A stretch of 7,455 nt of DNA from a bacterium (GTDB taxonomy: Bacteria > Cyanobacteriota > Sericytochromatia > S15B-MN24 > VGJW01), in assembly GCA_021790035.1 (NCBI GenBank), contig JAJYIO010000116.1, forward strand, positions 1-7,455. Reading direction: 5' to 3'. Below the pieces are notes generated by a model, which had not been told where the DNA came from, searched no databases, and worked only from the letters and a program-made list of their open reading frames with translations. The position numbers and the translations under genes are program-made. Below are positions 1 through 7,279 of this stretch, in pieces (position 1 is the stretch's first letter; every line of letters starts with the position of its first letter).

Positions 1-705
1 GCCGCCAGAACGCCGGCGGCCAGCACGATCGGGGGCGATTTCTTCGACTTCCTCGAAGTCGAGGGCGATCGCGTCGGCCTGCTGGTTGGCGACGTGGGCT
101 TGACCGGCGTGGAGGCGGCCCTGGCGACGACCATGGCGGTCTCCTTCGTCCGGAGCATGGCGCCGGGAGCCTCGAGTCCGAGGCAGGTCCTCGAGACCGT
201 CAATTCCCTGATCGTGCGCTACCGGCCGGTCGCCAGCCTCAACATCACCGCCATGTACGCGATCTACGACTGCCGGGACAAGACGCTGGCGATCGCCAAC
301 GCCGGCATGCCGCCTCCCCTGCTCAACGGCCGGCCGCTCGATCTGCGGGGAGCTCCGCTGGGGTCGGTCGATGCCGGAGCGCTGCGAGAGGAAAAGATTC
401 CCTTGACCGCGGGCGACGTCCTCGTTCTCTTCAGCGACGGGCTCAACGCAACCAGCGTCGGTGGCGAGAAGCTTGGCTGGGAACGGTTGTTCAGGATGGT
501 CGCGGATCACATGGCCCTGGGCGCGGACGACCTCCTCGACCAGATGCTGGCCACCATCGACCGCTGGGCGGGCGGGGCGCCGTCAGACGACCGCACCATC
601 CTTTGCCTGCGCGTAGGGGAAGGTGGACTCCGCCATCGGCGCGCGGCGCCCGCTCGCGCCACGCGCAAGCTCGTCATCCCGGCCAGCGGCCTGCCTGGCC
701 TTTGA
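1..705 (+). CDS. SpoIIE/RsbU-type PP2C serine phosphatase, C-terminal part (5' truncated by window edge)
   Basis: The reading frame is open from base 1, so the true start lies upstream; 234 residues are visible. Proteins of this family remove phosphate from serine on anti-sigma-factor antagonists and so act in partner-switching control of sigma factors or other outputs. Numbering from the first visible codon, the metal-binding stretch GGDFFDF is at 11-17, a second acidic motif GDV is at 30-32 followed by a G-x-x-AAL helix, NAGMPPPLL matches the usual AGHPPPLL segment, SDGL is at 145-148 and SDDRT at 195-199. These are the ordered SpoIIE-fold landmarks. After the last strand (ILCLRV) comes a roughly 28-residue Arg/Ala-rich tail of no evident function. 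The position after SDGL, often T-E-A in relatives, reads N-A-T. An N-terminal sensor (GAF, PAS, HAMP or receiver domain) is common in this family but cannot be seen here. No anti-sigma or antagonist gene follows it, so its target is unknown. The family call is firm; the pathway is not. Confidence 0.9.
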   Translation, partial: AARTPAASTIGGDFFDFLEVEGDRVGLLVGDVGLTGVEAALATTMAVSFVRSMAPGASSPRQVLETVNSLIVRYRPVASLNITAMYAIYDCRDKTLAIANAGMPPPLLNGRPLDLRGAPLGSVDAGALREEKIPLTAGDVLVLFSDGLNATSVGGEKLGWERLFRMVADHMALGADDLLDQMLATIDRWAGGAPSDDRTILCLRVGEGGLRHRRAAPARATRKLVIPASGLPGL

Positions 706-713
706 GGCCGGGC
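693..713 (+). terminator. Hairpin over the phosphatase stop codon, possible weak terminator
   Basis: GCCTGGCC at 693-700 pairs with GGCCGGGC at 706-713, giving an 8-bp stem with one G-T wobble. The 5-base loop TTTGA contains the stop codon. No run of T follows, so this is not a canonical Rho-independent terminator. It could slow or end transcription, or simply reflect GC-rich sequence. The downstream peptidase gene starts 96 bases later on the same strand, so whether the two genes share a transcript is open. Confidence 0.3.
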
Positions 714-793
714 CTCGGCTCGCGTTGCGCACGGCGGTTTCGTTCGAAAAAGTTGAGCGCGCGGTTCGGGCCTTGCCAGGGAGAGCCACAGGG

Positions 794-807
794 CGTACTA
801 GTGTACG
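794..807 (+). promoter_or_regulatory. Small inverted repeat abutting the M16 peptidase start codon
   Basis: CGTAC at 794-798 and GTACG at 803-807 are perfect complements around a TAGT loop, ending one base before the ATG at 809. In DNA this could be a small operator half-site pair; in RNA it is a 5-bp hairpin in the ribosome-binding region. No good Shine-Dalgarno sequence sits at the usual distance from this ATG: the nearest purine run, AGGG at 790-793, ends 15 bases away. With 5-bp arms the repeat may be chance. Confidence 0.2.
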
Positions 808-808
808 A

Positions 809-3520
809 ATGTTGAACCGATTGTTACGAAGAGATGCCCTCGCAGCCCTGCTGGCGCTGTCTTCAGCCACCGCATGGGCCTGCCCGCCAGCCTTCGCCAA
901 GGCCCCCCCCAAGGCTCCCGCCCGGTCTGGTTCCAAGACGGTTTATCGCGCCCGCCTGGCCAACGGCTTGCGCGTCATCCTCGTCCGAGATCCGCTCGCC
1001 CCGGTCGTCACGACCGAAGTCAACTACCTCGCGGGCGCAGATGACTGCCCGCCAGGATTTCCGGGCACAGCTCACGCCCAGGAGCACATGATGTTCCGCG
1101 GCAGCCCCGGCCTGACCGGCGACCAGCTCACCAAGATGAGCGCGCTGATGGGCGGAGACTTCGACGCCGACACCCAGCAGTCCATCACGCAGTATTACTT
1201 CACGATACCGGCCGAAGAACTCGATGTCGCGCTGCACATCGAGTCGCTGCGCATGCGTGGCGTCGACGACAGCCAGAAGTTGTGGAGCAAGGAGCGCGGG
1301 GCCATCGAGCAGGAGGTCGCCGCCGACCACTCCAACCCCGAGTACCTGGCCTACCTCAAGCTTCGCCGGGTCATGTTCGCCGGTACCCCCTACGCCCGGA
1401 CGGGGCTGGGAACCCGGCGGTCGTTCAACAAGACCACGGCCAAGCTCCTCAAGAGCTTCCACGACAAGTGGTACTACCCCGACAACGCCGTGCTCGTCGT
1501 GGCGGGCGACATCGATCCGCAGCGCACGATGTCGTCGATCCGCCAGTACTTCGGCTCGATTCCCGGCAAGCCCGTGCCGGCTCACCCGGCCATCGACCTC
1601 AAGCCGGTCAAGCCACAGACCCTGACCGTGGGGTCGGACTTGCCCTACGACGTCACCTGGCTGGTCTATCGGGCCCCTGGCTTCGACAAGCCTGCGGACT
1701 ACGCGGCGGCGACGGTGCTCTCCGACGTCCTGTCGAGCCAGCGTGGCACGTTCTATGGCATGGTCCCGCAGGGCAAGGCGCTCAACGTGGGATTCTCGCT
1801 CGATCCCATGCGCCGGGCCGGGCTGGCCTTCGCCGAGGTCGACTACCCGAAGGGAGCCAATGGCAAGGCGCTGATCGCCGACGCCCAGCAGATCCTGGCG
1901 GCCGACGCCGCCAAGGGGGTGCCGGCGGATCTCGTCGCAGCCGCCAAGCGGCACGAGGTCGCCAGCGCCGAGTTCGCCAAGAACTCGATCGAGGGGCTGG
2001 CTGACGCCTGGAGCCAGGCCGTCGCGCTGGAGGGCCGCAAGTCGCCCGAGGACGACGTCAAGGCCATCGAACGGGTCACGACGGCCGATGTCGACCGGAT
2101 CGCCCGCCAGATCATCGATCCCGCTCAGATGGTCACCGTCAACCTCGTGCCCAGGCCGTCGGGCAAGCCCGCGAGCCATGCTGCCTTCGGCGGCGGCGAA
2201 AGCTTCGCCTCGTCCAACCCCAAGGACGTGAAGCTGCCTGCATGGGCCGCGGCCGCTCTCTCGCGGCTGACCCTGCCACCGGCTCCGACCAAGCCCGTGG
2301 ACCGGACGCTGCCCAACGGGTTGCGGGTAATCTTCGTTCCCAACCACGCCAGCAAGACGGTCGTGGTCGAGGGACAGGTCCAGAGCGATCCCCGGCTCGA
2401 GGAGTCGATCGGGCAGGACGGCGTGGACGGCGTCCTCGGAGACCTGTTCTCCTACGGCACGACCTCGCTCGATCGCGTCGCCTACCAGCGGGCGCTGGAT
2501 GACATCGGGGCGGTCGAGTCGGCAGGCCGGGACTTCAGCCTGGAAGTGCTGGCGCCCAAGTTCGACCGGGGCATGCAGCTCCTGGCGGACAACCTCTTGC
2601 ACCCCGCCCTGCCGGCCACGGCCTTCAAGGTGGTGCAGCAAGAGCACGAGCAGGAAGTCGCCGGCGAGCTCCAGAGCCCCAAGTTCCTGACCCGCCTCGC
2701 GACGACCCGGGCCCTGGTACCCGCTGGCGATCCCGCATTGCGGCACGCGACTCCCCGGTCGGTCGCCCGGCTGACCTGGGCGGACGTCAAGAACTACTAC
2801 CGGGGCGTCTTCCGCCCCGACCTCACGACCATCGTGATCATCGGCGACATCACGGCCCAGCAGGCTCAGGCCGAGGTCGCCAAGTACTTCGGCGACTGGG
2901 AGGCGACCGGTCCGAAGCCGGCGACGCTGATGCGGCCCATCCCGCTCAACCATGCCAGCAAGGTCGTCGTCCCTGACAGCAGCCGGGTGCAGGACAAGGT
3001 GACGCTCGGGCTCAATCTCGAGATCAACCGCTGGGATCCTGGCTACTATGCCCTGCGGCTCGGCAACGAGGTCCTGGGCGGCGGCTTCAACTCGACGCGG
3101 CTCACCAAGGATCTGCGCGAGAACGGCGGTCTGGTCTACTACGTCTTCCCGATCCTGGACATCGGCCTGACGCGCTCGTTCTACGAGATCGAGTTCGGCT
3201 GCGATCCCCAGAACGTGGCCAAGGCGCGGGCGATTGTCGAGCGCGACATCCACCAGATGCAGACGCAGCTGGTCACGCCGGCAGAGCTCAAGCAAGCCAA
3301 GACGATGGTCCTGCGGAGCATCCCGCTGTCTCTGGCCAGCGTGGCTGACACCGCCGACACCTACCTCCTGCTGGCCAAGCTGGGCTTGCCGCTCGACGAG
3401 CCCGAGAGGGCGGCGCGGCACTACCTGACGCTCAACCGTCAGGAAATCCGCAACGCCTTTGCGCGCTGGATTCCAGCCCGCGACCTGGCTCAGGTCGTGC
3501 AGGGCCCCGCGCCCCGCTGA
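809..3520 (+). CDS. Exported two-domain M16 (insulinase/pitrilysin family) zinc metallopeptidase
   Basis: This 903-residue protein is a zinc peptidase of the M16 clan, expected to degrade peptides outside the cytoplasm. I start it at the ATG at 809 because a signal peptide begins there: MLNRLLRRD, a hydrophobic run to about residue 22, and AxA sites after A24 or A30 (PAFA). A GTG 62 codons upstream (623) would bury this signal and overlap the phosphatase gene. The first half opens with LANGLRV (about 50-56). The inverted zinc motif HAQEH is at 89-93, with H89 and H93 as likely ligands, E92 as catalytic base and E169 (in IEQE) as the likely third ligand. The second half begins near residue 495 (LPNGLRV). 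Its equivalent of HxxEH reads DGVLG at about 540-544, so it cannot bind zinc, but it keeps the GGGFNSTRL stretch and an Arg-x6-Tyr pair (R770, Y777) that in this family helps bind substrate at the active half. C25 follows A-W-A, a poor lipobox, so a lipoprotein is less likely. The substrate is unknown. The length fits two-domain family members. Confidence 0.93.
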   Translation: MLNRLLRRDALAALLALSSATAWACPPAFAKAPPKAPARSGSKTVYRARLANGLRVILVRDPLAPVVTTEVNYLAGADDCPPGFPGTAHAQEHMMFRGSPGLTGDQLTKMSALMGGDFDADTQQSITQYYFTIPAEELDVALHIESLRMRGVDDSQKLWSKERGAIEQEVAADHSNPEYLAYLKLRRVMFAGTPYARTGLGTRRSFNKTTAKLLKSFHDKWYYPDNAVLVVAGDIDPQRTMSSIRQYFGSIPGKPVPAHPAIDLKPVKPQTLTVGSDLPYDVTWLVYRAPGFDKPADYAAATVLSDVLSSQRGTFYGMVPQGKALNVGFSLDPMRRAGLAFAEVDYPKGANGKALIADAQQILAADAAKGVPADLVAAAKRHEVASAEFAKNSIEGLADAWSQAVALEGRKSPEDDVKAIERVTTADVDRIARQIIDPAQMVTVNLVPRPSGKPASHAAFGGGESFASSNPKDVKLPAWAAAALSRLTLPPAPTKPVDRTLPNGLRVIFVPNHASKTVVVEGQVQSDPRLEESIGQDGVDGVLGDLFSYGTTSLDRVAYQRALDDIGAVESAGRDFSLEVLAPKFDRGMQLLADNLLHPALPATAFKVVQQEHEQEVAGELQSPKFLTRLATTRALVPAGDPALRHATPRSVARLTWADVKNYYRGVFRPDLTTIVIIGDITAQQAQAEVAKYFGDWEATGPKPATLMRPIPLNHASKVVVPDSSRVQDKVTLGLNLEINRWDPGYYALRLGNEVLGGGFNSTRLTKDLRENGGLVYYVFPILDIGLTRSFYEIEFGCDPQNVAKARAIVERDIHQMQTQLVTPAELKQAKTMVLRSIPLSLASVADTADTYLLLAKLGLPLDEPERAARHYLTLNRQEIRNAFARWIPARDLAQVVQGPAPR

Positions 3521-3539
3521 TCCCCCTTCCTGAAACCCG

Positions 3540-3572
3540 ATCGGCCGGCCTCCTCTCGGAGCGCCGGCCGAT
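3540..3572 (+). terminator. Strong hairpin after the M16 gene, likely transcription terminator without a T-tract
   Basis: ATCGGCCGGC at 3540-3549 is a perfect complement of GCCGGCCGAT at 3563-3572. Inside it CTCC (3550-3553) pairs with GGAG (3558-3561) around a TCTC loop, leaving C3562 bulged, for about 14 bp of stem. It begins 20 bases after the M16 stop codon. It is followed by TGCCTAGG rather than a run of T, so it may work as a hairpin-only terminator, as an RNA 3'-end stabiliser, or with Rho. Confidence 0.6.
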
Positions 3573-3590
3573 TGCCTAGGGGGAAACTCT

Positions 3591-3686
3591 CTGCTCCGGC
3601 TGCGCCGGCAGTGACTTGCAGGGGGCCTTGCCCCCCGCAAACTACCCCCGCCTGCGGGTTGGCGAGGTTGCAACCCCGAAGGTTGC
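3591..3686. repeat. Cluster of four small hairpins in the M16-mutM gap
   Basis: Within 96 bases there are four inverted repeats in a row. (1) CCGGC/GCCGG at 3596-3600 and 3604-3608, with outer CTG/CAG. (2) GGGGGC/GCCCCC at 3621-3626 and 3630-3635 with loop CTT; beyond one A-C mismatch the flanks TTGC (3616-3619) and GCAA (3637-3640) also pair. (3) CCCG/CGGG at 3647-3650 and 3655-3658. (4) GCAACC/GGTTGC at 3670-3675 and 3681-3686. GGTTGC occurs twice (3666-3671 and 3681-3686), so the 10-base palindrome GGTTGCAACC at 3666-3675 competes with hairpin 4. The packing resembles an extragenic palindromic (REP/BIME-like) element, but no second copy exists in this window to prove a repeat family. No coding sequence is supported here. 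Confidence 0.45.
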
Positions 3687-3710
3687 CGTCCGCGGGGCGG
3701 CTGGCGGCGC

Positions 3711-3716
3711 TATCAT
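3711..3716 (+). promoter_or_regulatory. mutM: Candidate -10 element for mutM (possible leaderless promoter)
   Basis: TATCAT matches the -10 consensus TATAAT at five of six positions and stands out in very GC-rich sequence. It ends 7 bases before the mutM ATG at 3724, so a start site at the usual distance would fall on or next to the initiation codon and give a leaderless mRNA. No Shine-Dalgarno sequence is seen before that ATG, which agrees. The best -35-like hexamer, TTGCCG at 3683-3688, lies 22 bases away, which is too far for a standard promoter. Confidence 0.35.
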
Positions 3717-3723
3717 GGACGCC

Positions 3724-4593
3724 ATGCCGGAGTTGCCCGAAGTCGAGACGATCCGCCGAGACCTGGAGCCCCACGTGGTCGGTCGCCGGATCGTCCGGAC
3801 CTGGTGCTCGGACGGACCTCGATACGGGGACATCCACGACGCCGCGGGCCGCGCCATACTGGCCCTGCGACGGCGGGGGAAATACCTGCTGGCCGAACTG
3901 GGGGAAGTCGGTACGGTCGCGAGTCCGGACGCGGTTTCGGGGATTGCTGCTCGGGAGCTGGTGATCCACCTGGGCATGAGCGGCCGGCTGTTCACGGCTG
4001 CCAGTCGTCCCGATTCTCCCCACCTGCGGGCCGTCATCGAGCTCGATGGGCCAGAGCACCTCTACTTCGACGACATGCGCAAGTTCGGCCAGCTCCTGGT
4101 GGTCCGCCCCGGCGAGTACGAGGCTCTCGAGACGCTGGCGCACATGGGGCCCGAGCCGCTGTCAGCCGATTTCGACGCCGAGAATTTCCATCGGGCGCTG
4201 GTGGCCTCGCGCGCCCCCGTGAAAGCCGTCTTGCTCGGCCAGCGGGTGGTGGCGGGGATCGGCAACATCTATGCGGACGAGGCGTTGTTCCTGGCCGGGA
4301 TCCATCCCGGCAGTCGGAGCGTCTCGCGTCCGCAGTCCCGGCGGCTGCACGCCGCCCTGAAACAGGTCCTCGCGGAGGCGATCGCCAACCGCGGCACGTC
4401 CTTCAGCCTCTATCGCGACGGCCACCTACGCGAGGGCAACCACTATCGGGAGCTCAAGGTCTATGACCGGGAAGACCAGCCCTGCCCCCGCTGCCACACG
4501 GCCATCTGCAAGACCCGGATCGCCGGTCGTGGGACGCATTTTTGCCCCAGCTGCCAGAAGCCGCCACGATCGACCGGCAACGGCCGGGGGTAG
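3724..4593 (+). CDS. mutM: Formamidopyrimidine-DNA glycosylase (Fpg/MutM)
   Basis: This 289-residue base-excision repair enzyme removes 8-oxoguanine and ring-opened purines and cuts the DNA at the resulting abasic site. The start at 3724 is set by chemistry: mature Fpg uses Pro2 as nucleophile, and only this ATG gives M-P-E-L-P-E-V-E-T. The in-frame ATG at 3715 would add three residues before it. Visible landmarks are P2 and E3; K53 in RRRGKYLL; HLGMSGRL with intercalating M85; DDMRKFG at 116-122 (R119 and F121 matching E. coli R108 and F110); GIGNIYADEALF at 178-189, the helix-two-turn-helix; and a C-terminal zinc finger C254-x2-C257-x16-C274-x2-C277 with conserved R269. All catalytic parts are present. 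K53 to M85 is 32 residues against about 16 in E. coli Fpg, so a loop of roughly 16 residues (near 60-77) is inserted. The upstream gap ends in a -10-like box and lacks a Shine-Dalgarno sequence. The gene converges on nadB across 59 bases in which I see no clear terminator. Confidence 0.97.
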   Translation: MPELPEVETIRRDLEPHVVGRRIVRTWCSDGPRYGDIHDAAGRAILALRRRGKYLLAELGEVGTVASPDAVSGIAARELVIHLGMSGRLFTAASRPDSPHLRAVIELDGPEHLYFDDMRKFGQLLVVRPGEYEALETLAHMGPEPLSADFDAENFHRALVASRAPVKAVLLGQRVVAGIGNIYADEALFLAGIHPGSRSVSRPQSRRLHAALKQVLAEAIANRGTSFSLYRDGHLREGNHYRELKVYDREDQPCPRCHTAICKTRIAGRGTHFCPSCQKPPRSTGNGRG

Positions 4594-4652
4594 AGCGGGC
4601 CGGGCGATTGGGGCCTGAACGGGTCCCTCTGCGCTACGCGGCCAGAAGCACC

Positions 4653-6239
4653 CTACCGGGCCGCGAGCGACCGCTGGTCTTCTTCGGTGTCCTTGGCCAC
4701 GTAGTGACAGCCCACGCTCTGGCGCGCCTCTGACGCGGCCTTGAGCACGACCATCGCCGCCCGGATGCCGTTGCGCAGGCCGATGATGGCGTCGCTCATC
4801 TCGGCGGTCGCGTAGAAATCCTCGATCTCGCACTGGAGCTCGCTCAGGATCTTGTGAGCGCGCTCCATCCGCCTGGGTGTACGCACCAGTCCGACGTAGT
4901 TCCACATCGTGTGCTGGATCATCAGCCAGTCCTGGGCGACCAGCGCGGGGTCGACCGGCTCCTTTGCGTGCTCCCAGGCCGGAACCGGGGGCATGTAACT
5001 ATCCTCGTGCAGCGTCTCCGCGGCCTTCTGCCCGGCGCGAGAGCCCCAGACCAGACCCTCGAGCAGGCTCGTGGACGCCAGGCGGTTGGCTCCGTGCAGG
5101 CCCGTGCAAGAAACCTCGCCGACGGCGAACAGGCGCTTCATGCTCGAGCGGCCCCAGAGATCGACCGCGACGCCCCCGCATGAGAAATGCGTCGCGGGCA
5201 CGACCGGAATCGGCTCGGCCGCCGGGTCGAATCCCAGAGACTGGCACGTAGTGTAAATCTCCGGGAAGTGCGCCATGATCCAGTCCTTGGGCTTGTGGGA
5301 AATATCGAGGTAGGCGCATGGTTCGCCCGTCTCGAGCATCATGCGGTGGATCCCCCGGGCGACGACGTCGCGAGGGGCCAGCGAGCCGTCCGGGTGAAAC
5401 CGGTGCATGAACTCGCGACCGGCGCTGTCGACCAGGCGCGCACCCTCGCCCCGCAAGGCCTCCGAGAGCAGGAACCGGCCGCTGTAGTGATACAGGGCCG
5501 TGGGATGGAACTGCACGAACTGCATGTTGAGCAGACGCGCCCCGGCCCGGTCGGCCATGGCGATGCCGTCGCCCCGGGATCCGGGCGGATTGGTCGTATG
5601 AAGGTAGAGCCGCCCGATGCCACCGGACGCCAGGATCGTCTGGCGAGCCAGGATCGGGGTCACGCGGCCAGTCTCCTCCGAGAAGACGTAGGCCCCGACG
5701 CAGGTGGGCTCCTTGTAAACGTCGGTAGCGACCTGCGAGTGATGGGAGAGCGTCAGCAGATCGACGGCTGAATGCCGGGACAGCACGCGGATCTTGGGGT
5801 GCTTGAGGATTCCGCCTGCGATCCCCTGCTCGATCGCCTTGCCGGTGCGGTCCTGCTGGTGGATGATGCGGGGCAGGCCATGCGCGGCCTCCTGCGTGCG
5901 ATGGAGGTGCCCATCCACGCGGTCGAAGGGCACGCCGAGACGCTCCAGGAGCACGCTCTCGACGAGCTTGGGCCCCTCCTCGGCGAGCTGGCGCGCCGCG
6001 GGCTCCCAGACCAGGCCCGCCCCGGCCGCCAGGATATCGGCCACCAGCTTGTCAGGACTGTCCTCGTCGCCGCGGTAGATGATGCCGCCCTGCGCGTAGT
6101 AGGTGTTGGACTCTTCGACGCTGGTCTCCTTGGTGACCGCGATGACCTCGGCACCCCGATCCGCCGCAGCCAGGGCCGCTGCGCTGCCGGCGATCCCTGA
6201 GCCGATGACCAGGACATCGGTTTCGAGGTATTCGTGCAT
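4653..6239 (-). CDS. nadB: L-aspartate oxidase (NadB), first step of NAD synthesis from aspartate
   Basis: NadB is a cytoplasmic FAD flavoprotein that oxidises L-aspartate to iminoaspartate, which NadA consumes at once. The protein is 528 residues from the chosen start. FAD-binding GSGIAG lies near the N terminus (13-18), followed by SNTYYAQGG, LASGGIG, TTNPPGSRGDGIAMA, QFHPTALY, LRGEGARL, PRDVVARGI, PATHFSCGG and GEVSCTGLHGANRLAS. With this start the active-site residues fall at H245, R290, H351 and R386, matching E. coli H244, R290, H351 and R386. This set separates NadB from the related succinate dehydrogenase and fumarate reductase flavoproteins. An ATG two codons upstream (6245) gives 530 residues but touches the AAGGA ribosome-binding site with no spacer, so I prefer 6239. 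The gene follows nadA by 37 bases and is surely co-transcribed with it. It converges on mutM. No truncation or missing key residue is seen. Confidence 0.96.
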   Translation of the reverse strand: MHEYLETDVLVIGSGIAGSAAALAAADRGAEVIAVTKETSVEESNTYYAQGGIIYRGDEDSPDKLVADILAAGAGLVWEPAARQLAEEGPKLVESVLLERLGVPFDRVDGHLHRTQEAAHGLPRIIHQQDRTGKAIEQGIAGGILKHPKIRVLSRHSAVDLLTLSHHSQVATDVYKEPTCVGAYVFSEETGRVTPILARQTILASGGIGRLYLHTTNPPGSRGDGIAMADRAGARLLNMQFVQFHPTALYHYSGRFLLSEALRGEGARLVDSAGREFMHRFHPDGSLAPRDVVARGIHRMMLETGEPCAYLDISHKPKDWIMAHFPEIYTTCQSLGFDPAAEPIPVVPATHFSCGGVAVDLWGRSSMKRLFAVGEVSCTGLHGANRLASTSLLEGLVWGSRAGQKAAETLHEDSYMPPVPAWEHAKEPVDPALVAQDWLMIQHTMWNYVGLVRTPRRMERAHKILSELQCEIEDFYATAEMSDAIIGLRNGIRAAMVVLKAASEARQSVGCHYVAKDTEEDQRSLAAR

Positions 6240-6245
6240 GCTCAT

Positions 6246-6250
6246 TCCTT
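6246..6250 (-). promoter_or_regulatory. nadB: nadB ribosome-binding site AAGGA, decides the start
   Basis: On the minus strand AAGGA is followed directly by ATG (6245-6243) and, 6 bases after the motif, by a second in-frame ATG (6239-6237). A spacing of about 5-9 is normal, so the second ATG is the better initiation codon. It lies in the 37 bases between the nadA stop and nadB. Confidence 0.7.
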
Positions 6251-6276
6251 GTCGAAGATGTTCCAGAGTAGCCGGA

Positions 6277-7236
<960 letters not shown>

Positions 7237-7256
7237 AAGCTTTCATCTCGAGGCCA

Positions 7257-7279
7257 GGCCCTCGGGTTGCCGAAGGGCC
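7257..7279 (-). promoter_or_regulatory. Hairpin in the nadA leader
   Basis: GGCCCT (7257-7262) pairs with AGGGCC (7274-7279), and CGG (7263-7265) with CCG (7270-7272), around a 4-base loop with one bulged A (7273). On the minus strand it ends 20 bases before the nadA ATG. No T-tract follows it. It could be a leader structure affecting translation, the end of an upstream transcript, or incidental. I could not match it to a known NAD riboswitch or to a NiaR, NrtR or NadQ operator by eye. Confidence 0.3.

Noticed and set aside
773..801. Possible promoter TTGCCA plus TACTAG before the M16 gene
   Set aside because: The -10 match is poor and it would place the start site at about the ATG. It is too weak to annotate.
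623..808. N-terminal extension of the M16 peptidase from a GTG at 623
   Set aside because: It overlaps the phosphatase gene by 83 bases, looks like low-complexity Arg/Ala sequence, and would bury a clear signal peptide beginning at 809.
863..3673. Open reading frame of 936 codons on the minus strand, antisense to the M16 gene
   Set aside because: Its translation is rich in Arg, Gly and Asp with no recognisable domain, and it lies almost wholly opposite a gene with clear catalytic motifs. Long antisense frames are expected where third positions are strongly G/C.
3616..3723. N-terminal extension of MutM upstream of 3724
   Set aside because: The enzyme needs Pro at position 2 after Met removal, and the extension would run through the hairpin cluster.
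4594..4652. Search for a bidirectional terminator between mutM and nadB
   Set aside because: Only short imperfect pairings (for example GGCC/GGCC) were found, and no T or A tract, so no terminator is called.
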